Below are positions 1 through 7,613 of a DNA stretch of 33,317 bases, piece after piece. How positions within the stretch are numbered: the stretch's first letter is position 1; every line of letters begins with the position of its first letter. The stretch is from Bryobacteraceae bacterium. GTDB taxonomy: Bacteria; Acidobacteriota; Terriglobia; Bryobacterales; Bryobacteraceae. The stretch is from positions 1-33,317 of the forward strand of contig JABAQT010000104.1 in assembly GCA_019187195.1 (NCBI GenBank). The letters are read 5' to 3'. A model generated the notes under the pieces. It searched no databases. It was not told the DNA's origin and saw only the letters and a list, made by a program, of their open reading frames with translations. A program made the translations under genes and the position numbers.

Positions 1-17
1 CGCGCCGCGACTGGAAT

Positions 18-46
18 TTGACCAGCGCGGGCATTTTCGATATTCT
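18..46 (+). promoter_or_regulatory. Sigma-70-type promoter of rpsT
   Basis: A -35 hexamer TTGACC (18-23) and a -10 hexamer TATTCT (41-46) are separated by exactly 17 bases. They match the consensus at 5 of 6 and 4 of 6 positions. Transcription would start near 53, leaving a leader of about 30 bases before the rpsT ATG at 85. No clear Shine-Dalgarno sequence precedes that ATG. This is pattern matching only. Confidence 0.6.
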
Positions 47-84
47 GGTATGAGCGTTTTGAACGGATATTGGTGTAAATAGAA

Positions 85-351
85 ATGGCAAATACGTTTT
101 CTGCCCTCAAGCGGGTGCGGATGGCCGAGCGCCGCACGGAGATCAACCAGCAGCGCAAGTCGCGAGTGCGGCGGCAGATCCGCGCCATGCGGCGGTTGCT
201 CGAAAAGAAAGATGTGCAGGGCGCGACCGCAATCATCCCCCAAACGTTTTCGCTGATCGACCGCGCGGCGAAGTGGGGTGTCATCAAGAAGAACACGGCC
301 GCGCGCTATAAGTCCCGCATTCACGCCCGCCTGGCCAAGGCGGCTGCCTAA
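85..351 (+). CDS. rpsT: 30S ribosomal protein S20
   Basis: This 88-residue, strongly basic protein is S20, a primary 16S rRNA-binding protein of the small ribosomal subunit. The N-terminus (MANTFSALKRVRMAERR) and the spread of Lys/Arg along long helices match the family, as does the length (family about 85-90 residues). The conserved C-terminal pattern of an Ala-rich helix carrying an IHKN-like segment is present as KKNTAARYKSRIHARL. The ATG at 85 follows a good promoter but has no clear ribosome binding site. The gene is monocistronic here and converges on the SWIM protein gene, whose stop lies one base past the rpsT stop. Confidence 0.96.
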   Translation: MANTFSALKRVRMAERRTEINQQRKSRVRRQIRAMRRLLEKKDVQGATAIIPQTFSLIDRAAKWGVIKKNTAARYKSRIHARLAKAAA

Positions 352-352
352 G

Positions 353-1186
353 TCACTTCCCTTTCCTGGTGGACTTGCGCGGGGTAGGGGGATTCTTTCC
401 CGCCGTGACCGTCTTTTTGGGCGGCTGCTTGCGCGGCCGCTTGAGACTTTTCCGCGTTGTCTCCACCTCCGGTTCGCCTGCCATATCGAGGCCGAAAATG
501 TCTCCGAGGCTCTCTTCCGCCAGGACCTTGCCCGCGGCGGGAGCCTTCTTCGGCAATGGCATGGACCTGCCCGCGCCGGCGATCAATTCCTTTTCATCCA
601 CCGCGCGCAAGCGGAACAGCAGTTCGGGTTGCTGGTCAAAACGGGCCCCGACCCCGTAGAGGACCGCGGCGACGTGCTTGCACATATCCGCCCAATCCGG
701 ACAACTGCAGGAGAGCTTGATTTCGGCGGGCGAGGGAAAGAGGCCGTGGGTTTGGCGGCAGACTCTCTCCATCACGGCTTTCGAGAACCGCCCCTGAAGG
801 AGTTCCACGAGCGAATCGATGCCCCCGGCGCAATCCTGGCAGATCGATTCCCAGCGAAGCCTGGGCACGGGCGACACCTTGAGGTCGACTTTGTACAGGC
901 GGGAGCCGCTGACCATCGCCGTGATGGCTCCTTCGCCGATCCGCAGGTCGATAACGGAACCGTTGCGGACGTAAGCGCGGCCTCGCGGCAGGCGGTTGGC
1001 GTAGTCGCTGTAGCGTTCGAGATTTTCGCACCATGACTTGCCCCAGAAAGTGGATGCGATGGCGCGGGAGGAAAGAATGACAGGGGAGGCGGATACTCCT
1101 TTCCCGAGGCGCTTTGCGAGTTCCCGCGCGGCTTTGCGGCGCCGCTCCGCCACGGGAACGTATGGCCGCCACCCGTAATAGTCCAC
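353..1186 (-). CDS. SWIM zinc-finger domain protein
   Basis: This 277-residue protein has a SWIM zinc finger near residues 155-175. The ligands are visible as Cys-Ser-Cys followed seven residues later by Cys-Lys-His (the CxCx(n)CxH pattern), embedded in the typical CSCPDWADMCKHVAAVLY context. The C-terminal 40 residues are a Lys/Arg/Pro-rich tail that is probably disordered and may contact nucleic acid. The gene starts three bases after the stop of the SNF2 helicase gene, so the two are almost certainly co-transcribed. Pairing of a small SWIM protein with a large SNF2 ATPase is common in bacteria, and the SWIM protein is thought to be a DNA- or protein-binding partner of the helicase. Its actual role is not known. 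Confidence 0.9.
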   Translation of the reverse strand: MDYYGWRPYVPVAERRRKAARELAKRLGKGVSASPVILSSRAIASTFWGKSWCENLERYSDYANRLPRGRAYVRNGSVIDLRIGEGAITAMVSGSRLYKVDLKVSPVPRLRWESICQDCAGGIDSLVELLQGRFSKAVMERVCRQTHGLFPSPAEIKLSCSCPDWADMCKHVAAVLYGVGARFDQQPELLFRLRAVDEKELIAGAGRSMPLPKKAPAAGKVLAEESLGDIFGLDMAGEPEVETTRKSLKRPRKQPPKKTVTAGKNPPTPRKSTRKGK

Positions 1187-1189
1187 GAT

Positions 1190-3889
1190 TCAAGCCTCCT
1201 TCAACGCCTTGTTCAGATCGAGAGCCACGAGACGAAGCAACTCATCATCCTTCATTTCGGTCAGCAGCAGATTGGCCCCGCCTTCGAGCAGATCGCGCGA
1301 AAGCTGTTTTTTCGACTCGATCAACTCGTCGATTTTCTCTTCCACGGTACCGCGGCAAACGAACTTGTGCACGAGAACGCTCCTGGTTTGGCCGATGCGA
1401 AACGCGCGGTCGGTGGCCTGGTTTTCAACCGCGGGGTTCCACCAGCGGTCGAAGTGCACCACGTGCGAGGCGGCGGTGAGGTTGAGTCCCGCTCCGCCCG
1501 CTTTCAGCGAGAGGACGAAGAACGGCGTCAACTCGTCTTCCTGGAAGCGGCGGACGAGATCCTTGCGTTTCTTGACTTCGGTTTCGCCGCTCAGAACAAG
1601 GCCGGGCCGTCTGAATACGGCCGCCAGAAACGCGGCGAGCGGCGCGGCGACTTCGCGAAACTGAGTAAAAACGAGCATTTTCTCCTGTTTTCCGGAGACC
1701 ACTTCGGCGATGTCCCGAAGGCGCGCCCACTTGCCGCTATCGTCTTCCATCCAGGCGCCATCGCCGAGCCACTGGGAGGGATGGTTGCAGATCTGCTTGA
1801 AGCGCATCAGGTAGGACAGCACCAATCCCTTGCGCGCGATTCCGGAGGTTTCCTCGAGCGCGGCGGCCATCTCGTTCACGGCCTGCTCATAGAGCGCGGC
1901 CTGGCGGCGCGTGAGCTGGCAGAACGCCTTGATCTCCGTTTTGCCGGGCAGGTCGGCGATGACTCGCCTGTCTGTTTTTAAGCGGCGAAGGATGTAGGGG
2001 CGCACCAGTTCGCGGAGCGGACCATAAGAGGGGTGGGGGCTGGCGGCGATGCGCTTGGCATAGGCTGAAAACTGTTTCGCGGACCCGAGCAGTCCGGGAT
2101 TGATGAAGTCGAAGATGGACCACAAGTCGCCGAGGCGGTTCTCGACGGGGGTACCGGTGAGCGCCAGCCGCGCTCCCGCATCGAGTTGTTTCACCGCCTG
2201 GGTTTGCCTGGCTCCCGGGTTTTTTATGGCCTGCGCCTCATCGAGCACGGCCAGCCGCCAGGAAACGTCCTTGAGCCAGGGGATGCGCAGGAGAGCGCCG
2301 TAGCTGGTGATGACGAGGTCGGTCTGGCGCAACTGCCGCGGAGACATCTTTTTCAAATCCGGCATGGGGATTGCCGAGGGGTGGGCCACCAGCGCCCGCA
2401 ACCCGGGCGCGAAGCGCTCCATCTCGGAGGCCCAGTTGGCGAGCAGCGAGGCGGGAGCCACCAGAAGGCTCGGCCGCGACTCCGCCGTCTCGCGTTTGAG
2501 CACCAGCAACAGCGAGAGAACCTGGATGGTCTTGCCAAGGCCCATGTCATCGGCCAGACAGGCTCCCAGGCCCAGCCGGGCGAGCAGATAGAGCCAGCGG
2601 ACGCCGACCTGCTGGTAGGGGCGGAGCGTGCCCTTCAGATCCTCGCCCGGATCCACGGCGGCCAGGCCTTGCGGGGTGCGCAACCCTTTGAGAGTTCCGG
2701 CGAGCCAATCGCCGGCGACGACCTGAGCCCAGCCGGGGCCCTCGGCAGGGTCCTCCGCCGCGAGGTTGGCTCCCGCAAGCAGGCGCATGGCTTCGGCGAA
2801 GGCGAGCCCCTTTTCACTGGCCGTACGCTCGACCTGTTGGAAGCGTTCGATCATGCGCTGCAGCCGGTCGCGGTCCACTTCGATCCAGCGTCCGCGCACG
2901 AGAGCGAGCCCCTCGGTGTTTTTCAGCAGCTCCTGGATTTCAGCGGCGGTCAGCGGCTCACCGTCGAGGGTCAGATCCATGCGGAAATCGAGGAGGGCGT
3001 CCTGGCCGAGCAAGGAAGGAGCCTTCGCGCCCACGGTGCCGGTGACCAGGGGACGCGGGGGACGGTTGCCGCTCCAGGATGCGGGCATGCGGACCACCAC
3101 CCCGGCGCTTTCCAGAGCCGGCACGTCGCGCAACAGGCGCAAGGACTCCTGGGGCGTCCAGCGGAGGGGATGAAAGATCTCGCCCGACTCCACCATGTCC
3201 TTCAACCACGGGCAGGTTTCCGAAGCCCGCTGCACGGGGAGGAGCAGTGAAAGGAGCTTCTCTTTGTTGGCGGCTCCGGCATACTCGCTCAAAGCCCGGC
3301 CAAGCGGAAGGTGCTGCGCTTTGGCCTGGGCGGACAGACGCGTGGTGTAGGTGGCGAGAAAGGCGAAAGGAGCGGCTTCATCCTTGCGATTTTCGGCGAG
3401 GTTGAAGTGGACGCGGCCGACGAGGTTCCAGGCGGGGTTGCGTCGTTTGAGGAAGTCCTGGACGCCGCATCCGGCTTCGCCGAGTTCGAGGCGGAAAGCT
3501 GTGTCGAGGGCGGTCCAGAGATCGTGGAGAACCGAAGCGGTCAGGTACTCCGCGCCGGTTGAAAGCGGAGAGGCTCCCGCCATCCGTTCAAGCTCTTCGG
3601 TTGCGGGCGCCGGGACATGAATCCCGCCGGAGTCCGTGGCGGCGATGTCCCGCCGCGCGCACAGCGCGGTGAAGTAACGCGCGCCGAATTCGCGCCAGAA
3701 GGCGAAGACGGGTGGGAGCAGGGTTCCGGGCTCATCCGCCCCGAGGAGCAGGAGCCCGTGGCCGGAGCCGCGGGCGAAGGCCTGTTCGAGACGCGCGGCG
3801 AGCGCATCATCGAGGAGTGGCGCGTCCGTGGCGGCCGTGAGAAGCAGCTTACCGTGGGGTGTAATGTGGAGCGAAAGCGGGACAGCCAT
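1190..3889 (-). CDS. SNF2-family DEAD/DEAH-box helicase
   Basis: This is a large SNF2/Rad54-type ATPase of 899 residues from the chosen start. The first 430 residues form a poorly conserved accessory region typical of bacterial SNF2 proteins. The first RecA lobe carries Walker A (DDMGLGKT, residues about 447-454) and a DEAQ Walker B box. The second lobe ends with the arginine-finger motif QATDRAFRIGQT. Such proteins translocate on double-stranded DNA or remodel protein-DNA or RNA-polymerase complexes (HepA/RapA is a relative) rather than unwinding strands. An ATG 45 bases further upstream is in frame but would overlap the methyltransferase gene, so I prefer 3889 (MAVPLSLHITPHG). The gene sits between that methyltransferase and the SWIM partner gene, in the same orientation. 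Confidence 0.93.
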   Translation of the reverse strand: MAVPLSLHITPHGKLLLTAATDAPLLDDALAARLEQAFARGSGHGLLLLGADEPGTLLPPVFAFWREFGARYFTALCARRDIAATDSGGIHVPAPATEELERMAGASPLSTGAEYLTASVLHDLWTALDTAFRLELGEAGCGVQDFLKRRNPAWNLVGRVHFNLAENRKDEAAPFAFLATYTTRLSAQAKAQHLPLGRALSEYAGAANKEKLLSLLLPVQRASETCPWLKDMVESGEIFHPLRWTPQESLRLLRDVPALESAGVVVRMPASWSGNRPPRPLVTGTVGAKAPSLLGQDALLDFRMDLTLDGEPLTAAEIQELLKNTEGLALVRGRWIEVDRDRLQRMIERFQQVERTASEKGLAFAEAMRLLAGANLAAEDPAEGPGWAQVVAGDWLAGTLKGLRTPQGLAAVDPGEDLKGTLRPYQQVGVRWLYLLARLGLGACLADDMGLGKTIQVLSLLLVLKRETAESRPSLLVAPASLLANWASEMERFAPGLRALVAHPSAIPMPDLKKMSPRQLRQTDLVITSYGALLRIPWLKDVSWRLAVLDEAQAIKNPGARQTQAVKQLDAGARLALTGTPVENRLGDLWSIFDFINPGLLGSAKQFSAYAKRIAASPHPSYGPLRELVRPYILRRLKTDRRVIADLPGKTEIKAFCQLTRRQAALYEQAVNEMAAALEETSGIARKGLVLSYLMRFKQICNHPSQWLGDGAWMEDDSGKWARLRDIAEVVSGKQEKMLVFTQFREVAAPLAAFLAAVFRRPGLVLSGETEVKKRKDLVRRFQEDELTPFFVLSLKAGGAGLNLTAASHVVHFDRWWNPAVENQATDRAFRIGQTRSVLVHKFVCRGTVEEKIDELIESKKQLSRDLLEGGANLLLTEMKDDELLRLVALDLNKALKEA

Positions 3890-3915
3890 CCAGCGACCTA
3901 ACAGGATAACACCCG

Positions 3916-4620
3916 CTATGCCTTCAACCTCCACAATATTTGACGCAGGATGCCAAGCCAGATGACGGCGTCCTGGTGGTTGAGGTTCAGGCGCTTGATG
4001 AGGGCGCGGAGGCGGCGTTCCGAGCCGGCGGTGGCGGAATGGGAGTAGTAGCCGCTGATTTCGAGCACGCTCCGCAAGCGCTCGCGGAGCACCTCGGTTT
4101 GCTCCGCGGTGGCGGACTTTCTTGGCGCGGGCATGACGCGGGCGGCACGCGGGTGGCGGATCAGTTCGTAGAGGCAGACGGCGACAGCCTGGCCGAGATT
4201 GAGGGACCGGTGTTCGGGCCGCGAGGGGATTCCCATGAGGAAATCGCAGTGGCTGAGGTCGTCGTTGGAAAGACCGTATTTTTCCGAGCCGAACAGCAGA
4301 GCGGCGGCGCCCTGGTGGCGGCGGATGAGGCGGGCTCCGAGTTCGAGCCGGTAGTAGGGCTGGCGCAGTTCGCGATGCTCCCCGGCGGTTGTGCCTACCA
4401 CGAGGGAGCAGCCGGAGAGCGCATCGGCGAGCGTGGGGTATTCGCGCGCCTGTTCGAGGATCGCTTCCGCGCCCACGGCGGAACGCGCTTCGCGGAAGGC
4501 CACTTCATAGGGATTGACGAGACACAGATCGCAAAAGCCGAAATTACTCATGGCGCGCGCGGCGGCGCCGATGTTGAGAGGATTGCGCGGGCCGGTGAGA
4601 ACTACCTTCAGCCCGTCCAT
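3916..4620 (-). CDS. trmJ: TrmJ-like tRNA/rRNA 2'-O-methyltransferase (SPOUT family)
   Basis: This 234-residue protein is a SpoU/TrmH-class SAM-dependent methyltransferase with a trefoil-knot fold. The N-terminal motif VVLTGPRNPLNIGAAARAMSNFG places it with TrmJ/LasT proteins. The knot motifs LLFGSEKYGLSNDDL and SLNLGQAVAVCLYEL supply the SAM-binding loops. TrmJ methylates the ribose at position 32 in the tRNA anticodon loop. The C-terminal helical extension after residue 160 is the usual TrmJ dimerisation region. The start lies 10 bases after the korB stop, suggesting co-transcription with the oxidoreductase genes. The exact target (tRNA position 32 or another RNA) cannot be fixed from sequence. 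Confidence 0.88.
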   Translation of the reverse strand: MDGLKVVLTGPRNPLNIGAAARAMSNFGFCDLCLVNPYEVAFREARSAVGAEAILEQAREYPTLADALSGCSLVVGTTAGEHRELRQPYYRLELGARLIRRHQGAAALLFGSEKYGLSNDDLSHCDFLMGIPSRPEHRSLNLGQAVAVCLYELIRHPRAARVMPAPRKSATAEQTEVLRERLRSVLEISGYYSHSATAGSERRLRALIKRLNLNHQDAVIWLGILRQILWRLKA

Positions 4621-4630
4621 GCGATCAGTG

Positions 4631-5674
4631 CTAGCGAAGCTCTTCCATGATCATTTCGAGCGCTTCCGGACCGGGACGCACGCGCGACTGAGGCAGCGTG
4701 GCGAGCGGTTCGTCGACCAGACGCAACATGTCGTGCAGAGTCTCCCTGTCCTTTTGCACATAGAGCAGGCCGGTGAGCACTTCCCCCTTCTTGTCGGCTT
4801 CGTGAATGGCGGCGAGGGAGACGTCCTTGTTCGTGGGATCGAAATCGCCGCGAATCGCGCGGAGACGGAGATGGGAGCCGTCGTGGAGTTCGACATCCTG
4901 CGCCTGGCCATCCTCCATCTGCACCTGGATCTCTTCGTAGTAGGGCACGTACTGCATCTCATGAAGCGGGATGTCGTGTTCCTTCACGTAGGAGTAGCTC
5001 TTGGTGGAGCCCTCGTGATCGTTGAAGGTGACGCAGGGCGAGATGACATCGATGACGGCGAGGCCGCGATGGGAGATGCCGGCTTTGAGGAGGTTGCTGA
5101 GCTGGCGCTTGTCGCCGGAGAAGGAGCGGCCGACCATGGTGGCTCCGAGTTCGATTGCCAGCAGACAGCAATCGATGGGGTGCATTTCGTTGATCACCCC
5201 GGATTTCTGCTTCGAGCCGATGTCGGCGGTGGCGGAGAACTGGCCCTTGGTGAGCCCGTAGACGCCGTTGTTCTCGATGATATACATGAGGGGGACGTTG
5301 CGGCGCAGCATGTGGACGAACTGGCCGATGCCGATGGAGGCCGTATCTCCGTCGCCGGTAACGACGACGCCCTTCAGGTTCTTATTGGCGAGCAGCGCTC
5401 CGGTGCTTACGGCGGGCGCGCGGCCGTGGACGGAATTGAAGCCATGGGACTGGTTGAGGAAGTAAGCCGGGGTTTTCGACGAGCAGCCGATGCCGCTCAT
5501 CTTGGCTACCTGCCAGGGTTCAACGCCAAGCTCGAAGAAGACCTCGATGAGGCGTTCCGAAATCGAGTTGTGGCCGCAACCGGCGCACAGCGTGGTCTTC
5601 GATCCCTTGTAGGGCAGAACATCCAGGCCAATGCGATTCAGCTTCTTGGGCGGCGTGGCCGTCACCGTACTCAT
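4631..5674 (-). CDS. korB: 2-oxoacid:ferredoxin oxidoreductase, beta subunit
   Basis: This 347-residue protein is the thiamine-pyrophosphate-binding beta subunit of a ferredoxin-dependent 2-oxoacid oxidoreductase, most likely 2-oxoglutarate:ferredoxin oxidoreductase. Cys30, Cys33 (CAGCGH), Cys64 (GIGCSSK) and Cys214 are placed to hold the single [4Fe-4S] cluster of this subunit type. The TPP motif begins GDGD near residue 108 and ends with Asn-Asn near 135-136. The ATG lies in a 4-base overlap with the korA stop and follows a strong AGGAGG ribosome binding site, so the two subunits are translationally coupled. The complex would convert 2-oxoglutarate plus CoA to succinyl-CoA and reduced ferredoxin in the cytoplasm. 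Substrate choice is inferred from subunit layout. No ferredoxin gene is adjacent. Confidence 0.92.
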   Translation of the reverse strand: MSTVTATPPKKLNRIGLDVLPYKGSKTTLCAGCGHNSISERLIEVFFELGVEPWQVAKMSGIGCSSKTPAYFLNQSHGFNSVHGRAPAVSTGALLANKNLKGVVVTGDGDTASIGIGQFVHMLRRNVPLMYIIENNGVYGLTKGQFSATADIGSKQKSGVINEMHPIDCCLLAIELGATMVGRSFSGDKRQLSNLLKAGISHRGLAVIDVISPCVTFNDHEGSTKSYSYVKEHDIPLHEMQYVPYYEEIQVQMEDGQAQDVELHDGSHLRLRAIRGDFDPTNKDVSLAAIHEADKKGEVLTGLLYVQKDRETLHDMLRLVDEPLATLPQSRVRPGPEALEMIMEELR

Positions 5675-7518
5675 AATCCCTCCTGCGATACCACTTCGTT
5701 GGTCAAGGTGCGCGCGTCAAGCGGCATGCCGCCGTAATAGCGGATGCCGCGCAGCCTGGCGATGAGTTCCACCGGCAGCTCCATGCGCATCAGGGCGAGA
5801 AGCTGGCCGTCGCGGTTCTGGTCGATGACGTAGACCCGCTCGTGGCGCTCGATGAAGCTCGACAGGGCTTCGGTGAACGGATAGGCGAGAAGGCGGAAGC
5901 TCGCGGCCTCGAGGTCGTATTCGCGCGCCAGTTGATCGAGACACTCCTCGGCCGCCCAGCGGGAGGTGCCGTAATAGACGATGCCGATCTTGGCCTTCGG
6001 GTTGAGTGACACTTCCGGCGGCGGCACATGTTTGCGCATCGTCTCGAACTTGCGCGAGAGGCGGTCCACGTTGTTGATGTAGTCATCCTCCCGCTCCGAG
6101 TAGCCGGCCTTATCGTTATGTCCGCTGCCGCGCGTGAAGTAGGCGGCCTTGGGGTGGTTGGTGCCGGGCAGCGTGCGGTAGGGTATGCCGTCGCCGTCGA
6201 CATCGCGATAGCGGGCGAAGTCGGCCACCTTGCCGAGAGCTTCGGCGTCGAGAACCTTGCCACGATTAATCGGTTTGGTGGGGTATTCGAAGGGGTCGGC
6301 CATCCAGTTATTCATGCCCAGGTCGAGATCGGTCATCACGAACACGGGCGTCTGGAACAGTTCCGCGAAATCGAAGGCGTCAATGGCCATCTGGAAGCAT
6401 TCGGCCGGGGAGGAGGGGAAAAACAGCGGATGGCGGGTGTCGCCGTGGGAGAGCAGTGCGTTCGAAAGCACATCGCCCTGCATGGTGCGCGTGGGCAGGC
6501 CGGTGGATGGGCCCGTGCGCTGCACGTCGAAGATGACAGCGGGCACTTCAGCGTAGTAGCCGAGACCCACGAACTCAGCCATCAGCGAGATTCCAGGACC
6601 GGAGGTCGCGGTCATGGCGCGCGCTCCCGCCCACGAAGCCCCGATCACCATGCCGACGGCCGCCAGCTCGTCTTCGGCCTGAAGCACGGCGAAGGTGGCC
6701 TTACCGGTTTCCTTATCGGTGCGAAGCCGCCTCAGGTATCCGGTCATCGAGTCCACCAGCGAACTCGAGGGCGTGATGGGATACCAGGTGACCACGGTGC
6801 AGCCGGCGAACACACAGCCGAGCGCGGCGGCCGCGTTGCCGTCAATGATGATCTTTCCGCTGGTCTTGTCCATGCGCTCGACGCGGAAAGGATCGGTCTT
6901 GGGAAGATGCTCCGCGGCGAACTGCCGGCCGGCGAGAACAGCGTTCCAATTGAGGTCGGCCGCCTTTGCCTTGCGTTTTCCAAACTGCTTGTAGAGCGCT
7001 TTGTGAATCTCGTCGAAATCGATGCCGAGGAGTTGGCCGGCGACACCGTCATAGATCATGTTGCGCACCAGTTTGCGGAGCTTGGCGTCGGGGCAAACGG
7101 GAGCGACGAGTTTGTCGAAGGGAACGGGGTAGAAATGAAGATCGGTCCGCAGTTGGTTGAGTTTCAGCGGCTCATCGTAGACCACGGCCGCTCCGGGCTC
7201 GAGATTGAGGACGTCCTCACGCGCGGTTTCGGGGTTCATGGCGATCAGGAAGCCGATTTCCTTCTTGCGCGCAATCCAGCCATTCTTGTTGGCGCGGATG
7301 GTAAACCATGTGGGGAGTCCGGCGATGTTCGAGGGAAAAAGGTTTTTCCCGGAAACAGGGATGCCCATCTGAAAGATGGAGCGCATGAGGACGTTGTTGG
7401 CAGTCTGGCTTCCGGAACCGTTTACCGTGGCGACTTGAATACTGAAGTCATTGACGACGCGGTAAGCCTGTTCGCCGGAGGAAGAGGAGGCGACCGGGCT
7501 GACTTCGAAGGTTGACAT
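5671..7518 (-). CDS. korA: 2-oxoacid:ferredoxin oxidoreductase, fused gamma/alpha subunit
   Basis: This 615-residue protein joins the gamma domain (residues about 20-200, starting NGSGSQTANNVLMRSIFQMG) to the alpha domain (from about 215, with the conserved WYPITPSSSLVD and AVGMVIGASWAGARAMTATSGPG segments). The fused gamma-alpha chain paired with a short beta chain is the KorA/KorB arrangement, which in some aerobes works as an oxygen-tolerant replacement or supplement for 2-oxoglutarate dehydrogenase. The gene overlaps korB by 4 bases. A TATAAT element lies about 28 bases upstream of the ATG. Pyruvate or branched-chain 2-oxoacids remain possible substrates. Confidence 0.92.
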   Translation of the reverse strand: MSTFEVSPVASSSSGEQAYRVVNDFSIQVATVNGSGSQTANNVLMRSIFQMGIPVSGKNLFPSNIAGLPTWFTIRANKNGWIARKKEIGFLIAMNPETAREDVLNLEPGAAVVYDEPLKLNQLRTDLHFYPVPFDKLVAPVCPDAKLRKLVRNMIYDGVAGQLLGIDFDEIHKALYKQFGKRKAKAADLNWNAVLAGRQFAAEHLPKTDPFRVERMDKTSGKIIIDGNAAAALGCVFAGCTVVTWYPITPSSSLVDSMTGYLRRLRTDKETGKATFAVLQAEDELAAVGMVIGASWAGARAMTATSGPGISLMAEFVGLGYYAEVPAVIFDVQRTGPSTGLPTRTMQGDVLSNALLSHGDTRHPLFFPSSPAECFQMAIDAFDFAELFQTPVFVMTDLDLGMNNWMADPFEYPTKPINRGKVLDAEALGKVADFARYRDVDGDGIPYRTLPGTNHPKAAYFTRGSGHNDKAGYSEREDDYINNVDRLSRKFETMRKHVPPPEVSLNPKAKIGIVYYGTSRWAAEECLDQLAREYDLEAASFRLLAYPFTEALSSFIERHERVYVIDQNRDGQLLALMRMELPVELIARLRGIRYYGGMPLDARTLTNEVVSQEGL

Positions 7519-7545
7519 AGTGGTAAAGAATGAACTTACACGATG

Positions 7546-7551
7546 ATTATA
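7546..7551 (-). promoter_or_regulatory. Probable -10 element of the korA-korB transcript
   Basis: The minus strand reads TATAAT, a perfect -10 hexamer, 27 bases upstream of the korA ATG. Transcription would begin near 7539. No convincing -35 hexamer is found 16-18 bases upstream, where the sequence is pyrimidine-rich. Without a -35 or extended -10 the call is tentative. Confidence 0.45.
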
Positions 7552-7613
7552 AAACAGGAGGGGGAAGAGGCGCAGGCGTCATACATAACTAATTCGATCG
7601 AGATTAGGTAAAT

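Noticed and set aside
6028..7515. Long plus-strand open frame opposite korA
   Set aside because: Shadow of a confident KorA gene; no family motif.
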